Shown: positions 25,992 through 35,523 of the stretch, one piece after another
Layout: each line of letters starts with the position of its first letter
Numbering within the stretch: position 1 is the first letter of the stretch
Origin: Chitinophaga sp. CF418
GTDB taxonomy: Bacteria > Bacteroidota > Bacteroidia > Chitinophagales > Chitinophagaceae
Direction: 5' to 3'
DNA length: 64,000 nucleotides
Assembly (NCBI RefSeq): GCF_900142925.1
Contig: NZ_FRCN01000001.1
Location: 372,001 to 436,000, forward strand
Notes under the pieces: model-generated
Seen by the model: the letters and a program-made list of their open reading frames with translations, nothing else
Database searches by the model: none
Told to the model about the DNA's origin: nothing
Made by a program: the position numbers and the translations under genes

Positions 25992-26894
25992 ATGGTCAAT
26001 CTTGAATGGTACAGAACATTTAAAGCGATATATAAAACAGGTACGTTAACCGGCGCAGCGGAAAGCCTGTTCATCTCACAACCTGGTGTCAGCCTGCATT
26101 TAAGCTCGCTGGAAAGCTATGTGGGATATAAATTATTCGACAGAACGGGCAGGAAAATGGTGCCTACTGAAAAAGGAAAGGTCTTCTACAACTTCATTAT
26201 TGAACCGCTCAATAAGCTGGAAGACGCTGAAAAGAACTTTCAGAAAAGTACAGAGAAACATACGCCTACCATCAGTGTCGGAATGTGCTTTGAAACCTTT
26301 CAGATCACACTGGAACAGTATATCTCCACATTGCCGTTCAATGTCATTATCCGTTTTGGGGATTATCCTGAAATGTTGGATAATCTCGATAAAGGTATTC
26401 TTGACCTGATCATCACACCACAGAAAGGCACTTCTGGTAATATTGATCATGAAGCCTTTTCCTCTGAAACGATCGTATTGGTTGCAGGCAACGAGGTAGA
26501 TGCAAAGTCATTCAACAAACTGGCTAAAGGGAAAAACATAGCAATTATTGAGGATTGGCTGAAAACACAGAAGTGGTATGGTACCACCGGCGACATGGAA
26601 CACCTGTTCAGGTTCTGGAAACTGAATTTCAATCATCATCCTGACTTCCGGCCCAACTATATTGTACCCAACCTAAACTCCATTGTACGCTGCCTTAAAA
26701 GCGGAAAAGGACTAGCGGTAGTACCTGATTTCCTCTGCAGAAAAGAGATCGAAAACGGAGAGATTAAGTTATTGTGGGAAGGCGCTACTAAACTGAAGAA
26801 TACATTATACTTCGGCACCCGCAAGAAGACGGCTTATGCCGATGAGATCAACCTGATCAAGAAGTTGTTCGGGAAAGTGATGCTGCCGGTATAA
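25992..26894 (+). CDS. LysR family transcriptional regulator
   Basis: 300 residues from MVNLEWYRTFKAIYKTG. The winged helix (1-60) reads TLTGAAESLFISQPGVSLHL, SSLESYVGYKLFDRTGRKMV; the C-terminal half is a periplasmic-binding-protein-like effector domain. It is divergent from mdaB, and LysR proteins usually control the gene they face, so a quinone or related redox compound is the likely inducer class (inference). Confidence 0.92.
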   Translation: MVNLEWYRTFKAIYKTGTLTGAAESLFISQPGVSLHLSSLESYVGYKLFDRTGRKMVPTEKGKVFYNFIIEPLNKLEDAEKNFQKSTEKHTPTISVGMCFETFQITLEQYISTLPFNVIIRFGDYPEMLDNLDKGILDLIITPQKGTSGNIDHEAFSSETIVLVAGNEVDAKSFNKLAKGKNIAIIEDWLKTQKWYGTTGDMEHLFRFWKLNFNHHPDFRPNYIVPNLNSIVRCLKSGKGLAVVPDFLCRKEIENGEIKLLWEGATKLKNTLYFGTRKKTAYADEINLIKKLFGKVMLPV

Positions 26895-26963
26895 CACTGT
26901 TTATCCTCATTTTCAGTACCTTTCGGAAAGAATCATTAAGCATCCAGATAATCATCGAACACC

Positions 26964-27446
26964 ATGCCAGTCACTATTAGAGATATTGCCACGACAGACA
27001 ACGCCGCATTAGCGAAGATCGTACGGGATACATTTGAAGAATTTGATATCCCAAAGGTGGGAACCGTCTATTCCGATCCTGAAACAGATAGATTGTACGA
27101 CCTGTTCCAGGCGCCGGGCAGCGCATATTTTGTTGCCGAGGAAGACGGTGTGATACTGGGCGGCTGCGGGCTATTTCCCACAGCAGGCCTTCCGGAAGCC
27201 TGCGCCGAACTGGTAAAATATTATCTCTCCGGCGATGCCAGGGGCAAAGGTATCGGCAGAGCGCTGATGGAGCACACCTTCGTGGCCGCCAAACAGCAGG
27301 GATATACGCAGTTATACCTCGAGTCTTTCCCTGATTTTGCCAAAGCTGTAACCATATATGAAAAAGCTGGTTTCCGGCACCTGGATAAGGCATTAGGCAA
27401 TTCCGGGCACTTTGCCTGTACCATATGGATGCTAAAAGATCTGTAA
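26964..27446 (+). CDS. GNAT family N-acetyltransferase
   Basis: A 160-residue GNAT fold. Motif A, ELVKYYLSGDARGKGIGRALMEH, carries the RGKGIG acetyl-CoA loop; motif B is at LYLESFPDFAKAVTIYEKAGFRHL. It would transfer an acetyl group to an amine; the substrate cannot be named. It has its own terminator. It is on the same strand as LysR, 69 bases downstream, so read-through is possible. Confidence 0.93.
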   Translation: MPVTIRDIATTDNAALAKIVRDTFEEFDIPKVGTVYSDPETDRLYDLFQAPGSAYFVAEEDGVILGGCGLFPTAGLPEACAELVKYYLSGDARGKGIGRALMEHTFVAAKQQGYTQLYLESFPDFAKAVTIYEKAGFRHLDKALGNSGHFACTIWMLKDL

Positions 27447-27450
27447 CAAG

Positions 27451-27488
27451 AGAAAAAAGCCGCGGCATCCCCGCGGTTTTCTTTTTTC
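27451..27488 (+). terminator. Terminator after the GNAT gene
   Basis: CCGCGG stems (27460-27465 and 27471-27476) flanked by an A-tract and a T-rich tail. Confidence 0.85.
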
Positions 27489-27648
27489 TCCCCGTTTTCG
27501 GTTATTTCCACATTCAGAAAAAAGGTGAACCTTGCATCATATATACAAATGGCGTTACCCCTACCGGAAAGCAACAACCGGCAAAAGACATAACGGATAC
27601 CATATCCTGATTAGAACAAACACTATGCTTGATTTCCATGTTATGTAC

Positions 27649-27680
27649 GACCTTCACCCCTTCTGGTGAAGGTCTTTTGT
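27649..27680 (+). terminator. Second, isolated terminator-like hairpin
   Basis: GACCTTCACC (27649-27658) and GGTGAAGGTC (27665-27674) with loop CCTTCT and TTTT. No gene lies between the previous terminator and this one, so it may end a short untranslated transcript. No promoter was found in the 160 bases between them. Confidence 0.5.
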
Positions 27681-27750
27681 ACGTGAATATCTATAGCACT
27701 ATCAATTGTTTATATATCCTGCCAGGCACTTATTTCCGTAATTTCACTTC

Positions 27751-28614
27751 ATGCATACGGCTCATATATTGAACATTGATATCAACCCTGCGTTGAGGAA
27801 CTCATTTTCTGTTGAGGAGATTAGCGGGCAATTGTCTGAAGACAATACGCTGCGTCGCATTTCCTTCAATGAGCTGATCCTTATTAAAAACGGGTATGGC
27901 ACAATATCCATTGATGGAGCTGTCTACAATATTACACCACATAGTCTTTTCATTATTTCCAAAGGACAGGTCTATACAGTGAATGACAACCATCATCTGG
28001 AAGGGTATGTACTGCAGTTTGGAGATTGCTTCTGGGAAAAAACCCCGGCCAGCGCCAGCAACTGCAAGGCGGTCCTCTTCAATGATCCTTCCGGTCACCA
28101 GCAAATCCAGTTAAATAAACAGGATGAAGAAACCCTATTCAGCCTGTTGACAACTATACTGGATGAATTCAGAATTCCTGATTATGTGAATAAAGCCGAT
28201 GCCCTTGCGGCGTACCTGAAGATCCTTATGATAAAAGTCGCGAACATCAACAACCTCCTGCATACAGGTCATAGCACCAATGAGAATAAAACATATCGTC
28301 AGTATTTGGAACTGGTCAGCCAGGAATATCGCAATACCCACGAAGTGACCGATTATGCAGAGAAACTAGGCATTTCTTATCGCCAGCTGGCAGACCTCTG
28401 CAAACGCTGCAGCGGCAGAAGGGCCAAAGATATTATCAATGGTCAGCTGGTAGCAGAAGCCAAAAGAATGCTGCAATTCTCTTCCAAACCCGTAAAAGAG
28501 ATTTCCTATCTGCTGAATTTTGCCACCCCATACCAGTTCAGTAACTTCTTCAAGAAAGAAACACAACTCTCCCCAAATGAATACCGCACACAATTTGTGA
28601 AAATTGGTATCTGA
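27751..28614 (+). CDS. AraC family transcriptional regulator
   Basis: 287 residues with an N-terminal cupin-like sensor (about 30-110; NELILIKNGYGTISIDG) and a C-terminal double helix-turn-helix (190-285; EKLGISYRQLADLCKRCSGR, KEISYLLNFATPYQFSNFFK, LSPNEYR). It lies 65 bases upstream of the HD-domain gene, which however has its own -7 element. The effector is unknown. Confidence 0.92.
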   Translation: MHTAHILNIDINPALRNSFSVEEISGQLSEDNTLRRISFNELILIKNGYGTISIDGAVYNITPHSLFIISKGQVYTVNDNHHLEGYVLQFGDCFWEKTPASASNCKAVLFNDPSGHQQIQLNKQDEETLFSLLTTILDEFRIPDYVNKADALAAYLKILMIKVANINNLLHTGHSTNENKTYRQYLELVSQEYRNTHEVTDYAEKLGISYRQLADLCKRCSGRRAKDIINGQLVAEAKRMLQFSSKPVKEISYLLNFATPYQFSNFFKKETQLSPNEYRTQFVKIGI

Positions 28615-28653
28615 TACGTAGTTTTTAGCATTTCCTGCACCTTCGCCTGCCAG

Positions 28654-28661
28654 TAATTTTG
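28654..28661 (+). promoter_or_regulatory. -7 promoter element of the HD-domain gene
   Basis: TAATTTTG matches TAnnTTTG, 18 bases upstream of the ATG at 28680. It overlaps the earlier in-frame ATG at 28659, which therefore cannot be the start on this transcript. Confidence 0.55.
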
Positions 28662-28679
28662 TGGCATAAACTTAAAGTT

Positions 28680-29330
28680 ATGCCAGTAACAAGATTATCA
28701 AGACTAGCCGGAATAGACATACCAGACAGCCAGGTAGCAAAACAGGCCACGGAATTACTGCTGGAATATGGTACAGAATTTCTCTATAACCACTCCCTTC
28801 GGGTGTTCCTCTTTTCCTCCCTCAATGCGAAAAGGGGTCATATCAAACATGATGCTGAGTTGTTATATGTGAGTGCCATCTTCCATGACCTGGGACTAAC
28901 ACCTCATTACAGTAGTCCTGACAAACGTTTTGAAGTGGATGGGGCCAATGCCGCCAGAGATTTCCTGGAAAGCCACGGCTATCCTCAACAGGCGCTGCAA
29001 CGCGTGTGGGACACCATTGCGCTGCATACTACTATTGGTATTGCTGAATATAAGGAGCCGGAGGTAGCGCTGATGTATTCAGGCGTGGGCCTGGATGTGA
29101 TGGGTGAAGGATATGAGCACCTGAGTGAAGAGCATAGGAACGAGATTATTAAGGCATTTCCGAGGACTGATTTCAAGCAAAAGATCATCCCCGCTTTCTT
29201 CGATGGGTTTAAACACAAGACAGATACCACGTTTGGTAATATCAAGGCAGATGTCTGCGCTTTTATGATACCGAACTTCCAGCGTAAGAACTTCTGCGAT
29301 TGCATCCTGCATTCGCCATGGAGTGAGTAA
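28680..29330 (+). CDS. HD domain-containing phosphohydrolase-like protein
   Basis: 216 residues from MPVTRLSRLAGIDIPDS. Metal-binding HD motifs are visible: NHSLRVFLF, then YVSAIFHDLGLTPHYS with the adjacent His-Asp pair, and later IALHTTIGIAEYKEPE. The layout resembles the cyanamide hydratase-like HD family (DLGL, VDGANAARDFLESHGYP). It could hydrate cyanamide or a nitrile or hydrolyse a phosphoester. The AraC gene upstream is a likely regulator. The start was chosen by the promoter position. Confidence 0.85.
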   Translation: MPVTRLSRLAGIDIPDSQVAKQATELLLEYGTEFLYNHSLRVFLFSSLNAKRGHIKHDAELLYVSAIFHDLGLTPHYSSPDKRFEVDGANAARDFLESHGYPQQALQRVWDTIALHTTIGIAEYKEPEVALMYSGVGLDVMGEGYEHLSEEHRNEIIKAFPRTDFKQKIIPAFFDGFKHKTDTTFGNIKADVCAFMIPNFQRKNFCDCILHSPWSE

Positions 29331-29366
29331 TGCATCACCCTGCCAATCAGATGTTGTTTAGCACGG

Positions 29367-29398
29367 GAGGCTGTTCAATTTATTGACAGCCTCTTTTT
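29367..29398 (+). terminator. Terminator after the HD gene
   Basis: GAGGCTGT (29367-29374) and ACAGCCTC (29386-29393) with a T-run that touches the stop of the convergent ArsR gene. Confidence 0.75.
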
Positions 29399-29725
29399 CT
29401 ATTTTCTGTCGTTTTCTTTCTTCTCCTTTTCCAGGAAATCTTCCAATGCATCGAGCTTCTGCATCCAGAACGACTTGAACTGTTCTGTCCAGTCAGATAC
29501 TTCCTGCAGCTTCTGCAAATTGGCCTTGCAATAACGCTCCCTACCCTGTTGGGTGATCATCAGCAGGCCACATTCTGTCAGTATACGGATATGTTTGGAC
29601 ACTGCCGGCCTGCTGATGTCAAAATTATCAGCTATCGCATTCAGGTTCAATGTCTGATGTGCCAGCAGATTGATAATCTCCCGCCTGGTAGGGTCAGCTA
29701 TTGCCTGGAAAACATCCCTTCTCAT
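29399..29725 (-). CDS. ArsR/SmtB family winged-helix regulator
   Basis: 108 residues from MRRDVFQAIADPTRREI. The recognition region is LNAIADNFDISRPAVSKHIRI, followed by the wing CGLLMITQQGRERYCKAN. The metal-binding ELCVCDL motif is absent, so it belongs with the non-metal ArsR proteins that usually sit by SRPBCC (AHSA1-type) genes; none is adjacent here. The internal ATG at 29725 gives the family-typical start. Confidence 0.9.
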   Translation of the reverse strand: MRRDVFQAIADPTRREIINLLAHQTLNLNAIADNFDISRPAVSKHIRILTECGLLMITQQGRERYCKANLQKLQEVSDWTEQFKSFWMQKLDALEDFLEKEKKENDRK

Positions 29726-29904
29726 CGTTGATAAACGTATTTTAAGCAACCGTTCGGTTACAAAATTAAGGAAAGCACAGTTGCTTTCAATGACATCTGT
29801 TTTTTACCGCTGAAATATTTGCCGGAAACGTTCCCTGAACGCGGTTTATAGCTGGGACGGATGGAAAATTTTCGTTAACTTCAGAGAAACCACATTTGTT
29901 GCCC

Positions 29905-31320
29905 GTGCTGAAATTTATTCTCAATAATGAAGACGTTGGTACCAGCCTTCCGCCTGGTATGCCGCTGCTGGATTTCATACGTTACCATCAGCACCTGACC
30001 GGTACAAAGACCGGTTGCAATGAAGGTGATTGCGGTGCCTGTACTATCCTCGCGGGCGAACTGCAGCATGGCTCGCTGGTATACCGTTCCTTTACCTCCT
30101 GCCTGATGCCCCTGGGCAATGCACACGGCAAACATATCGTGACCATCGAAGGCGTCAATATGCTGCCGGCGCTCAATCTCATACAGCAGGCCATGGTGGA
30201 CAATGCCGCCACCCAGTGCGGTTTCTGTACCCCGGGATTTGTCATGTCGCTCGCAGGATTTTGCCTGAGCAAACAGGCGCCCACCCCCGAAAATGCGATT
30301 ACCGCTATTGACGGAAATATCTGTCGTTGTACCGGGTATAAATCCATCGAAAGGGCGGCCGCTGCCGTCGCCGCACAACTGGCCCATCGAAATAACGAGG
30401 AACCGGCCCAATTTGCCGCTGAGCAGCAAATCCTGCCCGGATATTTCTCAGGTATAAAAGAGCGGCTTAAACGCCTTCTTTTATCGTTAAACGGGGAATT
30501 AACTCCGCCTTCGGGAACAGTACCCCGTTTTGTGGCCGGAGGAACGGATCTGTATGTCCAGCAACCAGAGGAAATGCAGGAACAGCCCCTCCGTTTCCTG
30601 TTCGGACAGGAAATGCTGAAGGGCATTACCCGGGAAGACAACCGTTGCGTGATCGGCGCAGCCTGCACCGTGAACGATCTGTTAGCGTCTCCCATCATGC
30701 GGGCATATTTCCCTGCGCTGGATGGTTATGTCAGCCTGATCTCTTCCACACCCATCCGCAATATGGCCACCATTGCCGGAAACTTTATCAATGCCTCCCC
30801 CATAGGCGATCTGACGATCTTTTTCCTGGCGCTGGATGCTACCATTGAACTGAGTGACGGCCATACTACCCGAACATTACCGCTGCGGGAATTGTATAAA
30901 GGCTACAAGAAACTGGATAAACGTCCGGAGGAATATATGACACGCTGCTGGTTTGACCTGCCCGATGCCAGTACCGGTTTCCATTTCGAAAAGGTGAGCA
31001 AACGTACAAACCTGGATATTGCCAGTGTGAATACAGCGATCTGCATCACCATGAAGGAAAACCTGATCGGGACAGTCAGGATCTCAGCAGGCGGCGTAGG
31101 GCCTGTACCTGCATTGCTCACAGATACCGCCGCCTTCCTGACAGGAAAGGCACCCAGCGGGGCCGTGATAAAGGTCGCCTGCGCCATTGCGCAGTCGGAG
31201 ATCACGCCGATCAGTGACGCAAGGGGTACCGCAGTGTATAAACGACTGCTGCTGGAACAACTCATAAAAGCTCATTTCATCACCCTGTTCCCTTCCCTGC
31301 AGGTGGAACTGTTATTATAA
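29905..31320 (+). CDS. xdhA: Xanthine dehydrogenase small subunit (2Fe-2S and FAD domains)
   Basis: About 471 residues joining an N-terminal ferredoxin domain (GCNEGDCGACTIL), a second 2Fe-2S domain (TQCGFCTPGFVMS and NICRCTGYKSIE) and a C-terminal FAD-binding domain (FVAGGTDLYVQQ; STPIRNMATIAGNFINASPI). It carries electrons from the molybdenum site to FAD and NAD+ in hypoxanthine/xanthine oxidation to urate. No ATG fits. The GTG at 29905 gives VLKFILNNEDV like family N-termini; TTG at 29899 is the alternative. It is first in the xdhABC operon. Confidence 0.92.
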   Translation: MLKFILNNEDVGTSLPPGMPLLDFIRYHQHLTGTKTGCNEGDCGACTILAGELQHGSLVYRSFTSCLMPLGNAHGKHIVTIEGVNMLPALNLIQQAMVDNAATQCGFCTPGFVMSLAGFCLSKQAPTPENAITAIDGNICRCTGYKSIERAAAAVAAQLAHRNNEEPAQFAAEQQILPGYFSGIKERLKRLLLSLNGELTPPSGTVPRFVAGGTDLYVQQPEEMQEQPLRFLFGQEMLKGITREDNRCVIGAACTVNDLLASPIMRAYFPALDGYVSLISSTPIRNMATIAGNFINASPIGDLTIFFLALDATIELSDGHTTRTLPLRELYKGYKKLDKRPEEYMTRCWFDLPDASTGFHFEKVSKRTNLDIASVNTAICITMKENLIGTVRISAGGVGPVPALLTDTAAFLTGKAPSGAVIKVACAIAQSEITPISDARGTAVYKRLLLEQLIKAHFITLFPSLQVELLL

Positions 31321-31326
31321 CGTGCT

Positions 31327-33636
31327 ATGAAGAATATTGATTCCAACACCCATGTCAGCGGTACTTCTGTGTACCTGGACGATCTGCCACTGCTCAGCGG
31401 CACCTTGTTCGGAGCGGCGTTTGGCTCACCCATAGCACATGGCGTCATCAGGGAATTGATACTGGAAGATGCCCTGCAGGTGCCGGGCGTAGTACGCATA
31501 TTCACTGCTGCAGATATTCCCGGACAAAATGAGATAGGTGGCGTTATCAAAGATGAACCGTTGCTGGCTGATCATCATGTTCACTTCTGCGGCATGCCTG
31601 TGGCTTTCGTAACAGCACACACCCGGGAGGCTGCCAGGGCCGCAGTAAAGAAGATCAGGGTAAAGATCGACCCATTGCCCATTATTACTGATCCAAGGGA
31701 GGCACAGGCCAAAGGCGAGCTCATTATCCCACCCCGTACTTTCACACAGGGCGATATAGACAATGCATGGCGGCAGTGTACACATGTCTTTGAAGGCAGC
31801 GTGGACATTAACGGACAGGAACACCTGTACATTGAAACACAGGGCGCTTACGCCATTCCGCAGGAGAACAACAGCCTGCGTATTTACTCCTCCACACAGG
31901 GACCAGCTGCAGTACAGCGGGCGGTGACTTCCGTTCTCGGACAGCCTATGCATCGCTTTGAGGTCGTCGTTACCCGCCTTGGAGGCGGCTTTGGTGGTAA
32001 GGAAGACCAGGCCAACACCTGGGCTGCCCTCTGCGCACTTGCCGCCTGGCTGCTGAAAAAGCCTGTTAAATATGCCCTCCACAGGATGGAGGATATGGCT
32101 ATGACAGGCAAAAGGCATCCTTATGCAGCAGACTTTAAAATAGGACTGAACGATGATCATAAGATCATTGCCTATGAAGTGTCCTTCTTCCAGAATGCCG
32201 GGGCTTCTGCAGATCTTTCAACTGCAGTACTGGCCAGGACATTGTTCCACTGTACCAATTCATATTTCATTCCGCATGTAAAGGCAACAGGCTGGAGCTG
32301 CCGCACCAACCTGCCGCCGAACACCGCATTCAGAGGTTTTGGCGGTCCGCAGGGAATGTTTGTCATAGAGGCTGCTATCGCAAAAGCTGCGCAGGCTTTA
32401 CAGGTAGATGCGGCCATCATCCAGAAAAAGAATCTCATTCAGACAGGGCAGGAATTTCCCTACGGACAAGTCGCTAAAAGCGAAGCGCTGGCCTGCTGGG
32501 AAAGAACAGCAGCGCTATACAACCCGGATGATCTCCGAAGAGCGGTCAACAGCTTCAATACAGCACATAAATTACATAAAAAGGGTCTTGCATGCATGCC
32601 CATCTGCTTTGGCATTTCTTTCACCAATACCATGATGAACAATGCCCGCTCGCTGGTGCATGTCTACTCCGATGGCAGCGTCGGTATCAGTACGGGAGCC
32701 GTGGAAATGGGACAGGGTGTCAATACCAAGATACTACAGGTGGCCGCGCATACATTTGCCATCGCCCCTGAAAGAATAAAACTCAATCATACCAGCACCT
32801 ATACCATCGCCAACACCTCTCCTTCTGCGGCCAGTGCTACCGCTGACCTGAACGGGAAAGCTACCTTAATGGCCTGCACCGCCATCCTGGAACGCCTGAA
32901 ACACGTAGCAGCCGATGGTTTGCAGGCGGCACCGGAAGATATTTCGATCGTGAATGAGCAGGTACTGGTGAAAGGCTCTCCTTCATCCTGGGACTGGCAG
33001 CAGCTTGTTACTGCCGCCTTCCGGCAAAGGGTGAATCTCTCCGAACATGCACATTATACGACCCCCGAAATATATTTCGATGATGTAAAGGAGAAAGGCC
33101 ATCCTTTCGCTTACCACGTATATGGTACCGCCATCCTGGAAGTAACGGTAGACTGCCTCAGGGGCACTTATACCGTCGATACAGTAAAGGTGGTGCATGA
33201 TTTCGGTCACAGTATGAATACAGACATTGACCGCGGACAAATTGAAGGCGGCATTGTACAGGGCATAGGATGGATGACGATGGAAGAAGTGATCTACGAC
33301 AGAGACGGTAGGTTACGTTCCAATGCCTTATCTACCTACAAGGTACCGGATATTTATTCCGTACCAAAAACTATAGCAATAGACGCATTACAAACCATTC
33401 ATGATAACCTGGCGATATTCCGTTCCAAAGCAGTGGGAGAACCACCTTTGATGTACGGTATAGGCGTATGGTTCGCTCTCAGTAATGCAATACGGGCATT
33501 CCACCCGAACGCTGATATCCCATTCAGTACACCTATGACACCGGAAAAAGTGTTGATGGCGCTATATTCAAAAACCATTCAGGAAACTAATCAGCAACAT
33601 GAAGAAACAGTTAGCCACCTGGGAATTGATCTGTAA
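31327..33636 (+). CDS. xdhB: Xanthine dehydrogenase molybdopterin-binding subunit
   Basis: 769 residues. The first aldehyde-oxidase/xanthine-dehydrogenase domain is at about 10-110, then molybdopterin-binding segments: TRLGGGFGGKEDQA, NLPPNTAFRGFGGPQGMF, EMGQGVNTKILQVAA, IEGGIVQGIGW, and near the end KAVGEPPLMYGIG with the catalytic glutamate. It is the site of purine hydroxylation. It starts 6 bases after xdhA and overlaps xdhC by 38 bases, so the three genes are translationally linked. Confidence 0.95.
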   Translation: MKNIDSNTHVSGTSVYLDDLPLLSGTLFGAAFGSPIAHGVIRELILEDALQVPGVVRIFTAADIPGQNEIGGVIKDEPLLADHHVHFCGMPVAFVTAHTREAARAAVKKIRVKIDPLPIITDPREAQAKGELIIPPRTFTQGDIDNAWRQCTHVFEGSVDINGQEHLYIETQGAYAIPQENNSLRIYSSTQGPAAVQRAVTSVLGQPMHRFEVVVTRLGGGFGGKEDQANTWAALCALAAWLLKKPVKYALHRMEDMAMTGKRHPYAADFKIGLNDDHKIIAYEVSFFQNAGASADLSTAVLARTLFHCTNSYFIPHVKATGWSCRTNLPPNTAFRGFGGPQGMFVIEAAIAKAAQALQVDAAIIQKKNLIQTGQEFPYGQVAKSEALACWERTAALYNPDDLRRAVNSFNTAHKLHKKGLACMPICFGISFTNTMMNNARSLVHVYSDGSVGISTGAVEMGQGVNTKILQVAAHTFAIAPERIKLNHTSTYTIANTSPSAASATADLNGKATLMACTAILERLKHVAADGLQAAPEDISIVNEQVLVKGSPSSWDWQQLVTAAFRQRVNLSEHAHYTTPEIYFDDVKEKGHPFAYHVYGTAILEVTVDCLRGTYTVDTVKVVHDFGHSMNTDIDRGQIEGGIVQGIGWMTMEEVIYDRDGRLRSNALSTYKVPDIYSVPKTIAIDALQTIHDNLAIFRSKAVGEPPLMYGIGVWFALSNAIRAFHPNADIPFSTPMTPEKVLMALYSKTIQETNQQHEETVSHLGIDL

Positions 33637-34579
33637 AAGCCTGCGGCAGAATATACCAGTTATGCTGCTCTATGTACTGGACAGCCATGGCAGCAGTCCG
33701 GGCAGACAGGGCTTCTTTATGGCCGTAAACCATGCGGGGGATATAGAAGGCTCCATCGGAGGCGGTATCATGGAACACAAGTTTGTGGAAATGGCAAAGG
33801 AACAACTGGGCCATTTCGCAACCTCCTACTCCATTCATCAGCAGTTCCACGACAAGGAAGCTGCCAGGCATCAGAGCGGGATGATCTGCTCAGGCGATCA
33901 GTCGATCCTGATGTATAAACTGCTGCCGGAAAGTATCTCACCAGTCAATAAGATCATTGCCTGCCTCTCACAGCATCAGCAGGGCATCCTGGAATTATCA
34001 CCGCTGGGCCTGCGCTTTACTACTGAGATACACGGTGAGCCGGACTTTCATTACACCATACAATCAGAACTGGACTGGGTATACCGGGAAAAGATCGGGT
34101 ACCGGGATTTCCTGTACATCATCGGCGGCGGACACTGTGCACTGGCGCTGTCGGACATCATGGAGAAGCTGGACTTTTACGTTCACGTCTTTGAAGACCG
34201 CCCACAGGTCCATACGCTGCTGCAAAACAGTTCAGCGCATGAAAAGACAGTTGTGCGCGATTATAGCCAGTTGAAAGTAATGATCCCTGCCGGAGACAAT
34301 CACTATGTGGTGATCATGACCGTTGGTTACCGAACGGATGATATTGCACTGAGAGCACTGTTACATAAATCCTTCAGGTATTGCGGAGTACTCGGCAGCG
34401 CCGCAAAAATTGAAAAGATGTTTGACACTTACAGGGCGGAAGGCATCAGCGAAACACTATTGAGCAGGATACATGCACCGGTGGGATTAAACATCAGCAG
34501 TCAGACGCCGGCGGAAATTGCTATCAGCATCGCTGCAGAGCTGATCAAAGTACGGCATGACGTTCCGGTACTACATTAG
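33599..34579 (+). CDS. xdhC: XdhC family Mo-cofactor insertion protein
   Basis: 326 residues. The N-terminal XdhC/CoxI domain reads LLYVLDSHGSSPGRQGFFMAV then GSIGGGIMEHKFVEMA; the C-terminal Rossmann domain reads LYIIGGGHCALALSDIM, TVGYRTDDIALRALL, and YCGVLGSAAKIEKMF. In studied systems XdhC binds sulfurated molybdenum cofactor and loads it into the XdhB subunit. It overlaps xdhB by 38 bases. The gene is convergent with urate oxidase, 21 bases apart. Confidence 0.93.
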   Translation: MKKQLATWELICKSLRQNIPVMLLYVLDSHGSSPGRQGFFMAVNHAGDIEGSIGGGIMEHKFVEMAKEQLGHFATSYSIHQQFHDKEAARHQSGMICSGDQSILMYKLLPESISPVNKIIACLSQHQQGILELSPLGLRFTTEIHGEPDFHYTIQSELDWVYREKIGYRDFLYIIGGGHCALALSDIMEKLDFYVHVFEDRPQVHTLLQNSSAHEKTVVRDYSQLKVMIPAGDNHYVVIMTVGYRTDDIALRALLHKSFRYCGVLGSAAKIEKMFDTYRAEGISETLLSRIHAPVGLNISSQTPAEIAISIAAELIKVRHDVPVLH

Positions 34580-34600
34580 CTGTGGGATGGGATAACACAC

Positions 34601-35446
34601 TTATTCCCTCGTCACAGTCGCCACGATCAGGCCATAAGGCTCGTCAGTGGCAATGAAGATCTCATTCTGGTTCTGTATGTCAAACTGTTCCAGGTTGAAT
34701 GGGATATGATGTTTATTGGGCATTTGCAGATGGATCTCCCTGATACCGTCATACGCTTCCAATACCGCCTGCCCCATTGCATACAATGTCTGCTGCACAG
34801 AAAGGCTTTTATGGCCCGCAAATGTCTGCAGCAACAACTCCCGTATGCTGTTGAACTGTGCTGTGTAGTCAGCAGGCAGTTTATCGTATGTCCAGTTTAT
34901 ATCACACTTTGTAGCAAAGATACGGTCAGCTGTCTCCTTTAGTGTGGTATACTTGTCTTTGATGTATTTTTCAAAACCGGAGTCGGTGGTTTTCAGGATC
35001 AGCAGATCTGTAATACCGGACTGCACGCTCACATCGGAAGCATTCTTTATCACCTGGGCCGTCTTTTTTTCAGATCCTCCACCAATATAGGCATGCGGAT
35101 GTTCCACCCCATCAAACTGCATGCGGTGATAAAGGTGTTCTGTTATTTCAATAGTGGCCGTTTCTACCTGGGGCTGGGTTGTCACAAAGTAATTCGCCAG
35201 GTATAAGGCAAAGTCTTCTATAGAAGTCTTAAAATGATCTTTCGCCAGGGCATATACGGTGTTCTTCTGTGTATCTGTCGGCAGGATCTTACTGTTATCT
35301 CCTGTTGTATGCGCCTCATCAAAATCCCCCTTCAGCGATACGTTTACCGTTACCTGCCGGAATTCGTGATAGGCAGGGTGGCGGATGATCTTTGACAATT
35401 GTACTGCGTTCTTACCGTAGCTGTTCTCTCCTAATTTGATTTTCAT
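34601..35446 (-). CDS. Urate oxidase (uricase)
   Basis: A 281-residue cofactor-free oxidase of the T-fold type, converting urate with O2 to 5-hydroxyisourate. Catalytic residues of the family are present: Lys12 in SYGKNAVQL, Thr57 in LPTDTQKNTVYALAK, and the histidine in MPNKHHIPFNLEQF. It is the only gene of the purine cluster on the minus strand, head-to-head with allantoinase across 77 bases, which must hold both promoters. Length matches the family. Confidence 0.95.
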   Translation of the reverse strand: MKIKLGENSYGKNAVQLSKIIRHPAYHEFRQVTVNVSLKGDFDEAHTTGDNSKILPTDTQKNTVYALAKDHFKTSIEDFALYLANYFVTTQPQVETATIEITEHLYHRMQFDGVEHPHAYIGGGSEKKTAQVIKNASDVSVQSGITDLLILKTTDSGFEKYIKDKYTTLKETADRIFATKCDINWTYDKLPADYTAQFNSIRELLLQTFAGHKSLSVQQTLYAMGQAVLEAYDGIREIHLQMPNKHHIPFNLEQFDIQNQNEIFIATDEPYGLIVATVTRE

Positions 35447-35523
35447 AATGGGGCATTTTATTTGATGATAACATACCCTAATATAAAGAATTAATTGCCT
35501 ACTTTTACTTAGAACCCCTCGAT

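Noticed and set aside
29396..29749. ArsR as a metal sensor
   Set aside because: No cysteine-rich metal-binding motif in the recognition helix.
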